Positions 35,642 through 45,227 of a stretch of 64,000 bases of DNA are shown one piece after another (the stretch's first letter is position 1; every line of letters starts with the position of its first letter). The DNA lies in the NCBI GenBank assembly GCA_037045685.1, contig JBAOII010000005.1:62001-126000 (forward strand), read 5' to 3'. The position numbers and the translations under genes are program-made. This DNA comes from Competibacter_A sp037045685. GTDB lineage: Bacteria; Pseudomonadota; Gammaproteobacteria; Competibacterales; Competibacteraceae. Below the pieces are notes generated by a model, which ran no database searches, was not told where the DNA came from, and saw nothing but the letters and a program-made list of their open reading frames with translations.

Positions 35642-37675
35642 TTAAAACCGCCAATCGATCCTGGCGTAAACGCTTCGTTGCACTTCCGTCGTCGCAGAAT
35701 TAAAAAACACCGTTCCATACTCCAGATGCGGGCTGTCGAGCAGATTCTGGCCGATGATCGCGACTTCCAAATCCTTCCGGGGTTTCCAGCCCAAGCGGGC
35801 GTCCAGCGTAGTATAGCGATCCACTGGTGGATAACTCAGGGCGCCCACCGAACGTAACCACAGGTCGAAATCCAGGTGGTCGCTCAAATTCAGGGTGGAA
35901 AACAGAGAGAATTGATTCTTCGGGCTGGAACCCTCGGCGGCTTCCAGACTCAAGGTGTCGTTACTGCCATCGTCCAGATGCAAATTGGCATGAAAGTAAG
36001 TATAGGCGGCGCGCAGACGCCACCCTTCTAGGGGCCGCCCATCCAGCGCCAGTTCCAGCCCATAGGTATGGCCGCTCATCTGATTGACGAACGTCACCGG
36101 TAATAACAAATGAGGGGGTGGCGGCAGAGCCTCAAACGTCGGCGCATCCTCGCGCACCGTGCGAAGATCGTCGTAGACGTTGAAAAATCCCGCCAGATCC
36201 AGGGAAAACCGGGAACTGGGACCGAACCGATAACCCACTTCATAAGCAAGCAGATTTTCCGACAGAATGGCCGGATTGCCGTTGGTGGTGATCAGAATGG
36301 GCAAAGGCTGAGGATTAACCGGCGTGTCGGGCGGGATGACTGATGAAATGCCATAGTAATCAGCATCGACTCGCGACGGCATCCGGACCGCACGCGAGAT
36401 GGCGCCCCATACGGTGTGCTGGTCGTTCGGCGTCCATGACAAGCGGATGTTGGGTTGGATCTCGAAGCCGGTATAGTCATTGTGTTCAAACCGGGAACCG
36501 ACGGTTAAGAGCAGATCTTTATCCAGCTTAATCTCGTCGTGAATAAATGCGCTGAACAGATTTAAATGCCGGCTGTCGGGAATAAAAGCGATATACGGCG
36601 AATTGTCGATGCGATCCTGCGAGAACCGGTAGCCTAATCCCCAGACAATGTCCTGTCGTTCGCCCCAGGCAAAACGGTGTTGCAGATCCAAATCAAAGAC
36701 CTCCTGTTTTAGTCTACTCGTCGCTTCATTGCGTTCGATCCAGTCATAATAAGCCTGCACCTCCAATTCCGAGGACGCCGAGAACGAACGCCGCCAGCGC
36801 GCTTGCAGATTCCCGCCGGAAAAATCGACTTGGTCGTCAAAAGTTCTCGTATACGGCGGCGTCAACTCATTCAGGATCACGGTTTGGTTGGCGTCGCCGT
36901 TGTAGATATCTCCTTGCGCGGTGATCACGTCCCGATCGGACTGTTGCCAATCGACGCGAAATCCCGCCTGTCCCGCTCGCCCGTCATCCGGGGCGTCGTC
37001 GCCGGACGCGGCGACCTGTCCATCGCGCCTGAATGATTTGGCGTAGGCGCGGGTATAAGCGTCCTTTCCCCATTTCGCGCCATAGCGAACCGCGCCAAAG
37101 CCCCGTTCTTCGCTGCCGCCGCCAAAGGTTAATAACCCACCCTGAGTATCTCTGGCGCTCTTGGTGATAATGTTGATCACGCCATTGACGGCGTTTGATC
37201 CCCACAGGGCCGCGCCTGGGCCGCGAATGACCTCGATTCGGTCAATATCATCGAGCACGGTATCCTGGACTTCCCAGAGCACGCCGGAAAACAGCGGGGT
37301 GTAGACGGTGCGGCCGTCGATCAGCACCAGCATCTTGTTGGCGAAACGATTATTGAACCCCCGGGAGCTGATCGCCCATTTATTGGCGTCGATGCGCGCC
37401 ACGTCCAGTCCGGGAACCATGCGCAAGGCGTCAGCGATGGTCAACGCCCCGGAGCGATGAATATCTTCGGCGGTGATGACGAATACTGCCGCCGCCGCCT
37501 GGGAAAGCCGTTGCGGTTTCCGGCTCACCGACGTGACTTTTTTTTGCATCAGGTCTTCCAGGCTCAGCGCCGTTAAGTCCTCCGGTTCGTCCGGTTCAGG
37601 TAATTTGCCGTTGACCACGCTGGTCAAACTCAGGAAAAACAGGACCAGCATCCATCCCCGTTGATGTAACTTCAT
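35642..37675 (-). CDS. TonB-dependent outer-membrane receptor
   Basis: A 677-residue receptor with a signal peptide (LVLFFLSLTSVVNG). The plug domain has LSLEDLMQKKVTSVSRKPQR, AVFVITAEDIHRSGALTIAD, MVPGLDVARI and DDIDRIEVIRGPGAALWGSN followed by AVNGVINIITK. The barrel ends in RSVYARIDWRF with the usual terminal phenylalanine. LEDLM and ADALRMVPGL are frequent in receptors of the colicin I/vitamin B12 type, but the substrate cannot be told. It stands alone; an upstream gap of 372 bp may hold its promoter. Confidence 0.92.
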   Translation of the reverse strand: MKLHQRGWMLVLFFLSLTSVVNGKLPEPDEPEDLTALSLEDLMQKKVTSVSRKPQRLSQAAAAVFVITAEDIHRSGALTIADALRMVPGLDVARIDANKWAISSRGFNNRFANKMLVLIDGRTVYTPLFSGVLWEVQDTVLDDIDRIEVIRGPGAALWGSNAVNGVINIITKSARDTQGGLLTFGGGSEERGFGAVRYGAKWGKDAYTRAYAKSFRRDGQVAASGDDAPDDGRAGQAGFRVDWQQSDRDVITAQGDIYNGDANQTVILNELTPPYTRTFDDQVDFSGGNLQARWRRSFSASSELEVQAYYDWIERNEATSRLKQEVFDLDLQHRFAWGERQDIVWGLGYRFSQDRIDNSPYIAFIPDSRHLNLFSAFIHDEIKLDKDLLLTVGSRFEHNDYTGFEIQPNIRLSWTPNDQHTVWGAISRAVRMPSRVDADYYGISSVIPPDTPVNPQPLPILITTNGNPAILSENLLAYEVGYRFGPSSRFSLDLAGFFNVYDDLRTVREDAPTFEALPPPPHLLLPVTFVNQMSGHTYGLELALDGRPLEGWRLRAAYTYFHANLHLDDGSNDTLSLEAAEGSSPKNQFSLFSTLNLSDHLDFDLWLRSVGALSYPPVDRYTTLDARLGWKPRKDLEVAIIGQNLLDSPHLEYGTVFFNSATTEVQRSVYARIDWRF

Positions 37676-38047
37676 AATTACAACCCCTGATTGGTTTAGT
37701 ATCTCGCACGGGATGTTCGACTTTTTAGGCGATCAGGCCCTCAAACCATACCCAAGTTTTGCGATCACAGGAAAATTTACAGGACCAAGTTTTCCGCTCC
37801 TTGGCCAAGCAGGGCGTCAGTTTCCACTCGGCGCTGTGCCGACTTGCACCCAATAATCCGGCCGGTATAAAGACCGCTGAAAGCCTCTGGCGGGGGTTGG
37901 TCGCCTGCGGGGAGAGGGTGGTTGTATCGAATCCGGCGGCTGGCCGGTCGAGGCGGCGCAAATCTCTGCGACGGGGTGATGGTCGAACGTCGCGTCCTTC
38001 CATCGATCCCTCTCCCGGTGGGAGAGGGGATTTTTTACCTTCCTCGA
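37676..38047. other. intergenic region with GC-rich hairpin repeats
   Basis: No gene was found in this 372-bp gap between the start of the TonB receptor and the end of pfp. It holds GGGGAGAGGGTGGT near 37910 and a perfect 9-bp hairpin CCCTCTCCC-GGT-GGGAGAGGG at 38008-38028 followed by TTTTTT. The T run lies on the + side where no gene needs a terminator, so this is better read as a dispersed repeat unit. Confidence 0.55.
38008..38036 (+). repeat. dispersed GC-rich hairpin repeat with T tract
   Basis: Stem CCCTCTCCC/GGGAGAGGG with loop GGT, then GATTTTTT. The core resembles the units in the RND gene (23244-23378) and at 39433. It could also stop transcription entering from the left. Confidence 0.55.
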
Positions 38048-39277
38048 TTAATGGCTGACCGCGATTTTCTTGCCCTTCGGCTGGCCGATGGCCGCTAGCA
38101 TCTCGGTGAACCACGGGGTATCGATGTCGAAGGGCTTGCCGCCCTTGATGCGCGGGAACTCGATGGCGCGCAGCACGCCGCCGCGATCCTCGTCGTGGCC
38201 GATGACGCCCGACTCGCGGCGCATGGCGCATTCGACGGCCAGATCGACGCAGGACTTGATCAGGCGGAGGTCTTCGATGTTGGACGGGGCGGCGCGCGAG
38301 AAATAGCCGGATTTCTGGACCAGAGTTTTTTCCGAGCCGATCATCTGGGCGAACTGCTCGCCGAACCATTTGCCGGGGTTGATGGCGTCGAGCTTGATGT
38401 GGCCGAAGGCGTCGCGGGGAACTTCCTGCCCCTTCGCTTGCAGTTCGGCCACGATCGCCTCCACGCCCGCGCCTTCGGAGACGAAGATGTTGATGTCATC
38501 CACTTTGTCCATCAAGGCGTGCAGGCGCTTGGCCTCGGCGGCGAGGTCGATTTCCATCTCGGGGATATAGACGGCGTGGACATCGAACCCGGAGCGATCC
38601 AGCCCGAGAGCGGGGAGCCACTCCGCGCGGTCGAGGAGCTTGCGGTATTCCAGCGCCGTGGCGGCGGTCAGCCAGCCGCAGTTGCGGCCCATGACTTCGT
38701 GGACGATCAGCATGCGCGGGTTGGCGTTGTTCTCCGCGACGATGTTCTGGAAGTAGCGGGCGCCCTGTTCGGCGGCGGTCCAGGCGCCCAGCGATTGCCT
38801 GATCGGGTACACGTCGTTATCGACGGTCTTGGGCAAACCGATGACGGTGAGGCCGTAGTTGTTTTTCGCCAGGAAGGCGGCGAGATCGGCGGCGGCGGTG
38901 TTGGTGTCGTCGCCGCCGATGGTGTGGAGAACGTCCACGCCGTCCTTGATCAGCTGGTCGGCGGCGACTTTCTGCGGGTCATCGCCTTCCTTGACCAAAC
39001 CGCGCTTCACGCAGTCCTTGACGTTGGTGAGCTTGACCCGGCTGTTGCCGACCGGCGAACCGCCGAAGCGGTGCAGCACCCCGGCTTTTTCGCGCACTTC
39101 GGGCGTGACTTTATAGGAGTCGCCGAGCAATAGGCCCTTGTATCCGCTGCGATAGCAAATGATTTCGATGCTGGGATCGATCTCCGTATAGCGTTCGATG
39201 AGGCCGCCGATGGCGGAGCTGAGGCAGGGAGCCAAACCGCCCGCCGTGAGGATCGCGACTTTCTTGGGCTTGTTCAT
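38048..39277 (-). CDS. pfp: pyrophosphate--fructose 6-phosphate 1-phosphotransferase
   Basis: A reversible glycolytic/gluconeogenic enzyme that uses PPi instead of ATP. The 409-residue protein has TAGGLAPCLSSAIGGLIERY at the start, GGDDTN at 121-126 (Asp124 where ATP-dependent enzymes have Gly, the residue that selects PPi) and PKTVDND at 149-155 with the catalytic base. The ATG at 39277 begins MNKPKK; a second ATG at 39295 is in frame but the shorter form fits the family. It is monocistronic as far as can be seen. Confidence 0.93.
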   Translation of the reverse strand: MNKPKKVAILTAGGLAPCLSSAIGGLIERYTEIDPSIEIICYRSGYKGLLLGDSYKVTPEVREKAGVLHRFGGSPVGNSRVKLTNVKDCVKRGLVKEGDDPQKVAADQLIKDGVDVLHTIGGDDTNTAAADLAAFLAKNNYGLTVIGLPKTVDNDVYPIRQSLGAWTAAEQGARYFQNIVAENNANPRMLIVHEVMGRNCGWLTAATALEYRKLLDRAEWLPALGLDRSGFDVHAVYIPEMEIDLAAEAKRLHALMDKVDDINIFVSEGAGVEAIVAELQAKGQEVPRDAFGHIKLDAINPGKWFGEQFAQMIGSEKTLVQKSGYFSRAAPSNIEDLRLIKSCVDLAVECAMRRESGVIGHDEDRGGVLRAIEFPRIKGGKPFDIDTPWFTEMLAAIGQPKGKKIAVSH

Positions 39278-39432
39278 GGTGGTTATAAACCTCATTAGAA
39301 TTAAAGGAAAACTTCAATAACTGCCAAGACGAATTTTAGTGGTAGCGGGAATTTTGTCATGGAACAGCGCGAAAAAATCGCCGGGATTTCCCGCTGCCCG
39401 AAAGCGCGGGTTTTCGGCGGCGGCGAAAAAAG

Positions 39433-39470
39433 TCCCCGCTCCGGGCGGGAGAGGCGCCGGGGGCGAGGGC
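39433..39470 (-). repeat. dispersed GC-rich repeat, terminator-like, after the fusion gene
   Basis: Read on the minus strand it is CCCTCGCCCCCGGCGCCTCT then CCCGCCCGGAGCGGGGA, closely like the 45-bp units in the RND pump gene, followed by CTTTTTT. It lies just downstream of the leftward ligase gene and could serve as its terminator. Confidence 0.55.
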
Positions 39471-39516
39471 TTGTCGCCGATCATTTGGGCCGCCAGAGGC
39501 CCTGCAAAATCGCCTC

Positions 39517-42396
39517 TCAGGCATCGCCCCCCAAATCCGGTTCGCCGCAATGGCGCAATATCACCGCCCGCGTCGCGTCGCGCAGCCGCACCGCCGCTGA
39601 CCAGTCCTCGCCGTCCGGCCAGATCGGCGGCGCGACGATCACCTCCAGCCGGCCCCGGCGCGGAAACCAGGAACCGGCGCGCAGCATCGAGCGCGTGCCG
39701 CGAATCGTGACCGGGACCACCGGCGTGCCGGCTTGCGCCGCCGCCACGAACGCGCCCATGCGGAAGGTCAGCAGGCCCGGCATTCGGGTGAAGGTGCCTT
39801 CCGGGAAGAACCCCAGCGATTGCCCGGCGCGCGCCGCCTCGGCGACCTTGCGCGCCTCCTCCGCGCTGCGCTGCACGTCGAAGCGCTCGACGAACAGCGT
39901 GCCGATCCGTTCCAGGGGTTTCCCGAGCCAGCGATTGTCCAGCAGTTCCCGCTTGGCGACGTAGTGGAAATGGCGCGGGATCGCCACCATCAGCACGTAG
40001 GCATCCAGATAGCTGGAATGGTTGGCGACCAGCACGCAGGGGCCGGCCGGCAGGTGTTCCAGTCCGCGCACCGCCAGCGGCGTTCCGGTCAACCGCCCCA
40101 GCAACCGGGTCGCCGACCGGCCCAGCGTCCAGCGCCATTCCCGTTTGGGCAGGGTCATGATCCCCAGCCAGGTGCCCGGCGCCAGCAGCCCGAACAGCGT
40201 CCAGGCATAGCCCGCGTACAGGCGTTCCAGCGCGCCGCGCCACAGCCGCCGGGCTTGCGCCCAACCGCCGGTTAGCGCGACTCGGGTCAGTTGCAGCCAC
40301 AGCGCCCGCCCGCCGCAGCCGAGGATGTCGCGCTCGTACAGCTCCCGTACCGCCGTCCGGCGAATCTTGCCGCTGGAGGTTTTCAGTACCGAGTGCGGGG
40401 GCGCCAGCACCACATCGTCGGGCGGCACTCCCAGCAAATCCACCCCCGCGCTCTGAACGTGTTGCCGCAAGCGGGCCAAGTCCTCCGGTCGGGTGGCGCG
40501 GGTTTCGGCGACCACCACCAGCCGTTCGCTGCCGGTCGCCGGATCGTGGCTGGCGAAAGCGGCCACGCAACCCTTGCGGATGCCGGGAATATCTCCGACC
40601 GCCTGTTCCAGCTCGTAAGGGTAGAGATTGCGGCCGCCGCGAATGATCAAGTCCTTGACCCGGCCGGTCAGATACACGTCTCCGCCGGCCAGATAGGCGC
40701 GATCCCCGGAATCCAGCCAGTCGTCGCCGTGCGGGAACAGCTTGCGGGTCGCTTCGGGGTTGCGGTAATAGCCGGCGGTCGCCGACGGCCCCTTGAATTC
40801 CAGCCGACCCTCCCGCCGTTCCGGCAGCTCCCGGCCCCGTTCGTCCACGATGCGGATCTGGTGGCCGGGAATCGGCTGGCCGCAGGCGGGAAACTGGAGC
40901 GCGGTCGGATCGTCGGCCGCCGCCGGTTCGGCCAGCCCGCCGGCCACGAACGGCTCGCGCCGCACGGTGTCGAGCACCGGCGCCCGTCCCGGCGCTTGCA
41001 AGGCCAGCCCGACCGAACACTCCGCCAGCCCGTACACCGGCGCCATGGTCTCCGGCCGGAAGCCGCAGGGGCCGAAACGGGCGCCAAACCGCTCCAGCGT
41101 CGCCGGGCTGACCGGCTCGGCGCCGTTGCACAGCATCCGCAAAGAACCGAGATCCAGACCCTCGATTTCGTGATCCCGAATCGCGCGGGCGCACAGATCG
41201 AAGGCGAAGTTGGGCGCCGCCGACAGCGTGCCGCGATGGCGGTGAATCGCCCACAACCAGCGGGCGGGGCGGGCCAAAAAGCTCAGCGGAGACATCACCA
41301 CCAGCGGAAAGGCGTGGTACAGGCCGCCCAGACAGGCCCCGATCAACCCCATGTCGTGATACAGCGGCAACCAGCTGACGAACACGTCGCCCGAGCCGGC
41401 CCCGATGTGGCGGCCCATGGCGCGCAGATTGGCCAAGAGGTTGGCGTGACTGAGCATCACGCCCTTGGGATCGCCGGTGCTGCCGGAGGTGTATTGCAGG
41501 AAGGCGAGGTCTCGGGCGCGGGTCGGGGCGGGGGTCCACGCGGCCGGGTCTTGCCGGAGTTCCGCCACCGTCACCACATGGCGCAAGTCCGCGACCTGGG
41601 TTTGCAGCAGCCGGGCCACCAGCTTCGCCTCGGGCACGGTGATGAGCGCCACGGTCTGCGCGTTGTCCAGCAGCCGGGCGTGGCGGCGCAGATGTTCCTC
41701 GATTTGCGAGGGGCGCATCGGCGGATAGATCGGCACCGGTACGCCGCCCGCCAGCAAGATGCCGAAGAAGCTCAGAAAATAGTCGCTGCCGGTGGGCAGC
41801 ATGATGGCCACGGTCTGAAGGGGTTGCAGCCCGCGCTCGCGCAATCCGGTCGCCACCGCCCGCGCGCCCTGTCGCAGGCTGGCGTAGGTGAAGGTGGTCT
41901 CGATCCGGTCCTCGTCGCCGAGGATTTGGATCGCCGTCCGCTCGGGATGGCGCTGGACGTGCCAGTCCAGCATCTCGATCAGGGTCGCCGCCCGGTCCGG
42001 GGTTCCGGCCTCGGACGGTGCGCCTGCCGGTATCGCCCGGTCCGGCGGCGGCGGCATCGCTGCCCGGTCGCCCGTCGAACCGGGTTGGCCCTTGGCCTTC
42101 AAGATCAGGTCGAGCAGATCGCGCGGCGTCTCGGCCAGCAGCATTTGCTCGCCCGGAATGGCCTGAAAGGTTTGCTCGATCCGCCGCAACAGTTCGGTGC
42201 GGGCCAAGCTGTCCAACGCCAAGTCCCGATCCAGATGGCTGTCCAGATCGAGGGATATCGCGGCCCGATTCCCCTGGCGGATTTCGAGCAGCAAATCCCG
42301 CAGCAGGGCCAGCAGCCGGATCGCGGCATCCGCGCCGGAATCGGCGGAGAGAACCGGGGTGGCGGGCGGCGGCAATCCATGGTTTTCGGGAAGCAT
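39517..42396 (-). CDS. ACP / fatty-acyl-AMP ligase / 1-acylglycerol-phosphate acyltransferase-like fusion
   Basis: A 959-residue three-domain protein. Residues about 20-100 form an acyl carrier domain with phosphopantetheine site LALDSLART (Ser63). About 140-690 is an adenylating enzyme of the fatty-acyl-AMP ligase type: YTSGSTGDPKGVMLSHANL, WLPLYHDMGLIG, FGPCGFRPETMAPVYGLAE and DWLDSGDRAYL. About 770-950 is a PlsC-type acyltransferase with NHSSYLD (His793, Asp798) and FPEGTFTR (Glu866). The likely logic is activation of a fatty acid, loading on the carrier and transfer to an acceptor, perhaps a lysolipid; the product is not known. Divergent from the FimV-like gene. Starts at ATG 42396. Confidence 0.88.
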   Translation of the reverse strand: MLPENHGLPPPATPVLSADSGADAAIRLLALLRDLLLEIRQGNRAAISLDLDSHLDRDLALDSLARTELLRRIEQTFQAIPGEQMLLAETPRDLLDLILKAKGQPGSTGDRAAMPPPPDRAIPAGAPSEAGTPDRAATLIEMLDWHVQRHPERTAIQILGDEDRIETTFTYASLRQGARAVATGLRERGLQPLQTVAIMLPTGSDYFLSFFGILLAGGVPVPIYPPMRPSQIEEHLRRHARLLDNAQTVALITVPEAKLVARLLQTQVADLRHVVTVAELRQDPAAWTPAPTRARDLAFLQYTSGSTGDPKGVMLSHANLLANLRAMGRHIGAGSGDVFVSWLPLYHDMGLIGACLGGLYHAFPLVVMSPLSFLARPARWLWAIHRHRGTLSAAPNFAFDLCARAIRDHEIEGLDLGSLRMLCNGAEPVSPATLERFGARFGPCGFRPETMAPVYGLAECSVGLALQAPGRAPVLDTVRREPFVAGGLAEPAAADDPTALQFPACGQPIPGHQIRIVDERGRELPERREGRLEFKGPSATAGYYRNPEATRKLFPHGDDWLDSGDRAYLAGGDVYLTGRVKDLIIRGGRNLYPYELEQAVGDIPGIRKGCVAAFASHDPATGSERLVVVAETRATRPEDLARLRQHVQSAGVDLLGVPPDDVVLAPPHSVLKTSSGKIRRTAVRELYERDILGCGGRALWLQLTRVALTGGWAQARRLWRGALERLYAGYAWTLFGLLAPGTWLGIMTLPKREWRWTLGRSATRLLGRLTGTPLAVRGLEHLPAGPCVLVANHSSYLDAYVLMVAIPRHFHYVAKRELLDNRWLGKPLERIGTLFVERFDVQRSAEEARKVAEAARAGQSLGFFPEGTFTRMPGLLTFRMGAFVAAAQAGTPVVPVTIRGTRSMLRAGSWFPRRGRLEVIVAPPIWPDGEDWSAAVRLRDATRAVILRHCGEPDLGGDA

Positions 42397-42542
42397 GGCT
42401 TTGATCCGTTGGATGACGTGAGTTGCGGTCGCGGTCGAAGGTTAGACTGTCGGGATTATGGGCCGTCATTCTAGGATATGATTGTTAAAGCGCGCTGGTA
42501 GCGTTTTCTCCAGCGCCGCTACCCGATTCCGAGGACCCGTTC

Positions 42543-45170
42543 ATGCTCCGCAAACCGTTTCGCCTCTGGCTGATGCCGCTGCTGTTGGGGCCGATGTGCG
42601 CCCTGGCGCTGGAAATCGGCGAGATCCAGGTCAATTCCGCTTTGAACCAGTTGTTCGACGCGAGAATCCCGCTGCCCAAGCTTACACCCGAGGAGCTGTC
42701 CAAGGTCTCCGTCAAACTGGCTCCGCCGCCGATGTTCAAGGAGTTCGGTCTCGACCGGGCGTCCGCCTTGACCAATCTGGTGTTTTCGGTCGAGTACAAC
42801 GCGGAAGGGGAGGTTTACGTCAAGGTGGTTTCGACCCAGCCGATCCGCGAGCCGTCGCTGGGATTGCTGCTGGAGTTCGGCTGGCCGCGCGGAAAGACCT
42901 TTCGCGAGTTCACCGTCTTTCTCGACCCCGTGCAGCGACTGGCCAAGCGGTCGAGCGACCGGACGAAGACGGTTTTGGATGCGTCTGCCGCCGCTGTGCC
43001 CGAACCGGCCGCCGCTCCGGCCGTGGCCGCTCCGGCGCCGACTCCTCCGTCAGCGCCGGCTGTGGCCGCGCCGGTCGCGGCCATTCCGACCCCGACCCCG
43101 ACACCTGCCACCGCCGCGCCGGTCGCGGTCGTTCCGACCCCGACCCCGACACCTGCCACCGCCGCGCCGGTCGCGGTCGTTGCGACTCCGCCAGCGCCCG
43201 CCGCCGCGCCGGTCGCAGCCATTCCGACGCCGACTCCGGCGCCTCCGCCGACTCCAGCGGCCCCGGCGCCGACTCCGGCTCCCTCATCGGCGGTGGAGGT
43301 TGCCGCCGCGGCTTCCGATCCCGCTCGGGCGCTCCCCGCACAACCGCCGTTGCCGGTGGAAGCCAACAAGCCAGCGCCGGCCAAGGCCTTCAAGGGAGGT
43401 GATTCCTACGGGCCGGTCGCGGCTGGCGAAGGCCTGTGGAAAATCGCGATCAAGGTGCGTCTCGATCCCGGTATTACTCCCGAACAGATGATGCAGGCTT
43501 TGTTCAGAGCGAACCCCCACGCTTTTGCCAAGTCGGGAATCGATGGGTTGAAGGTTGGCTCGACCCTGCGCATTCCGACCTTCCGCGAAATCGCCAATTT
43601 CACGGGTTCCGCCGCAGCGAAGCGATTGGCGGAGACCGAGGAAACCGCGCTGTCGATGCTGGCGGAGACCGGCCCAGCGCAAGCCGAACCATCGACGGCC
43701 GGGAGGATTGAGGAGCCCCGGAGCAAAGACGATCACCCGAAAGCGTTTCCGTTGGCGCCGCCAGTCAGTTTGGAACCTCTGGCGGTGACGGCGACACCTC
43801 CCGCTCCAGCACCGGAGTCTCTCGACCCGTCACCCCAGCCCGCCAAGGTGGAGTCGGAGCCGCGCCGCGCCCTGCCCGAGCCGGCGGTTGCGGTGCCCGA
43901 ACCTCGGGTGGGGGCAATAGGTATCCAACCCCCGGCCACGACGATGCCGGAACCCCCCAAGGCGATTGCGGAGCCGGCTGTGCCGCCGCCGAAGCCACGG
44001 ATATCCGAGCCTATCGCGCGGCCTGTCGCCGCAGCTCGGAACGTTGCGCCGCCGCTGTTGGAGCCGGTTTCGGCGGCTCCGCTGCCGTTTTTGGCGGTCT
44101 CGGAGGTCATGACGGCGGTCGTCAAAATTCCGGCCTTCGCGATTCCGGCGCAAATCGTCCCCGGATCGATCATCGCCGATGTCCCGGCGGCGCCCTCGGC
44201 TCGGAAGATTCCTGAAATTGGTGCGACCCCGCCGGCTGTTGCCCCTCAGCGGATGATGCCGGTCCAAGAGATTTCCGAAATGACCGCGATTCCCCCGCTT
44301 GCCATGCTCGAACAAGCCCCGCAACCGCCGGAAACGAACCTCCAGGCCGTCGGCGTCGCCCCGGATTCGGATTCGGGGAAACCGCTTTCGGCCGCCAGCC
44401 CCGCCATCGATTGGCTTGCCGCGATCGAAGAGCCCGTTCGGCGCGTGGAGCCGGCCGCGCTCGATCTGGCGCCCTTCACGGCGGGAGCAACGACCCCGAA
44501 CACGCTGTCGCCGGCGGCGGAATCCTCTGGCGCGATCCGGCAGGATACCGCGCCGTTGCTGTCGGCGGCGACCGATGGAGATAGGGATAGGCCGGTCGAA
44601 GCCGCCGCGCCGCTGGTCGTGGAGACGCCGCCCGTCGAAGCGGCCACTCTCCCCGCCGGCGCAGTCGCCGGATCATCTGCCGCCGCCGATTCGGCCAAAC
44701 CGGTCACCGAACCCCTCTATAAAGCCGGCGATCAGTACGGTCCCGTCGCGGCCAACGAGCGGCTTTGGGATATCGCCGCCAAAGTGCGCCCCGACCCGAG
44801 CATCGGCAAGGATGTCATGATGAGGGCGCTGTTCAGGGCCAATCCGCAGGCGTTTTCCAAGACCGGGATCGATCGGATGAAAGTGGGCGCCATGCTGCGG
44901 ATTCCGACTTTGCGGGAAATTGCCGATTACACTGGCTCCGGGGTCGCCAAACAGTTGTTGGAGCAGCGGGCCAAACTCGATATCCCATCGCTCCCGAAAC
45001 CGAGTGCAAGCTCGGATTCGGTCCCTGCATCCCAATCCAATCCAATGTCGGTTGCAGATCCGGGAGCGAGTTCGGAACCCTCGCCTGAAGGCGAGCCGAA
45101 ACCCGCTTCCGAGTCCGCTCAGCCGGTCGCTGAAACTCCCGCGCCGAGCGTGGCTCCCCCCGCAAACTGA
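42543..45170 (+). CDS. FimV-like envelope protein with two LysM-type repeats
   Basis: An 875-residue secreted protein. A signal peptide (LWLMPLLLGPMCALA) leads into the FimV N-terminal domain (EIGEIQVNSALNQLFDARIP, SLGLLLEFGWPRGKTFREFT). Two similar modules follow at about 285-350 and 730-795, each with YGPVAA, LW(K/D)IA, a run MMRALFRANPQAFSKTGID or alike, and LRIPT(F/L)REI, which correspond to the LysM-like part of FimV. They are joined by very long Pro/Ala-rich linkers. There is no membrane span or FimV C-terminal domain, so it may be wholly periplasmic. FimV proteins help type IV pilus assembly and polar organisation. Confidence 0.8.
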   Translation: MLRKPFRLWLMPLLLGPMCALALEIGEIQVNSALNQLFDARIPLPKLTPEELSKVSVKLAPPPMFKEFGLDRASALTNLVFSVEYNAEGEVYVKVVSTQPIREPSLGLLLEFGWPRGKTFREFTVFLDPVQRLAKRSSDRTKTVLDASAAAVPEPAAAPAVAAPAPTPPSAPAVAAPVAAIPTPTPTPATAAPVAVVPTPTPTPATAAPVAVVATPPAPAAAPVAAIPTPTPAPPPTPAAPAPTPAPSSAVEVAAAASDPARALPAQPPLPVEANKPAPAKAFKGGDSYGPVAAGEGLWKIAIKVRLDPGITPEQMMQALFRANPHAFAKSGIDGLKVGSTLRIPTFREIANFTGSAAAKRLAETEETALSMLAETGPAQAEPSTAGRIEEPRSKDDHPKAFPLAPPVSLEPLAVTATPPAPAPESLDPSPQPAKVESEPRRALPEPAVAVPEPRVGAIGIQPPATTMPEPPKAIAEPAVPPPKPRISEPIARPVAAARNVAPPLLEPVSAAPLPFLAVSEVMTAVVKIPAFAIPAQIVPGSIIADVPAAPSARKIPEIGATPPAVAPQRMMPVQEISEMTAIPPLAMLEQAPQPPETNLQAVGVAPDSDSGKPLSAASPAIDWLAAIEEPVRRVEPAALDLAPFTAGATTPNTLSPAAESSGAIRQDTAPLLSAATDGDRDRPVEAAAPLVVETPPVEAATLPAGAVAGSSAAADSAKPVTEPLYKAGDQYGPVAANERLWDIAAKVRPDPSIGKDVMMRALFRANPQAFSKTGIDRMKVGAMLRIPTLREIADYTGSGVAKQLLEQRAKLDIPSLPKPSASSDSVPASQSNPMSVADPGASSEPSPEGEPKPASESAQPVAETPAPSVAPPAN
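43060..43200 (+). repeat. 48-bp tandem repeat in the FimV-like gene
   Basis: Within the Pro/Ala linker a 48-bp unit (16 codons, PTPTPTPATAAPVAVV) is repeated from 43086 and from 43134, with partial units on both sides. The period keeps the reading frame, so copy-number change would only alter linker length. Confidence 0.75.
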
Positions 45171-45227
45171 AAATCCGCGAAAACCCGTCCTCATGGAAAA
45201 AGGCTAAATTGGGAAGAGGCGATTTCC

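Noticed and set aside
38008..38036. Terminator of pfp
   Set aside because: The T run follows the hairpin on the + strand, opposite to the direction of pfp, so it is listed as a repeat.
40291..42474. A rightward open frame of 727 codons opposite the ligase fusion
   Set aside because: Antisense to a well-defined multi-domain gene; no motifs.
43060..43200. CRISPR-like array
   Set aside because: The 48-bp repeats are contiguous and encode a Pro/Ala linker; there are no spacers or cas genes anywhere in the window.
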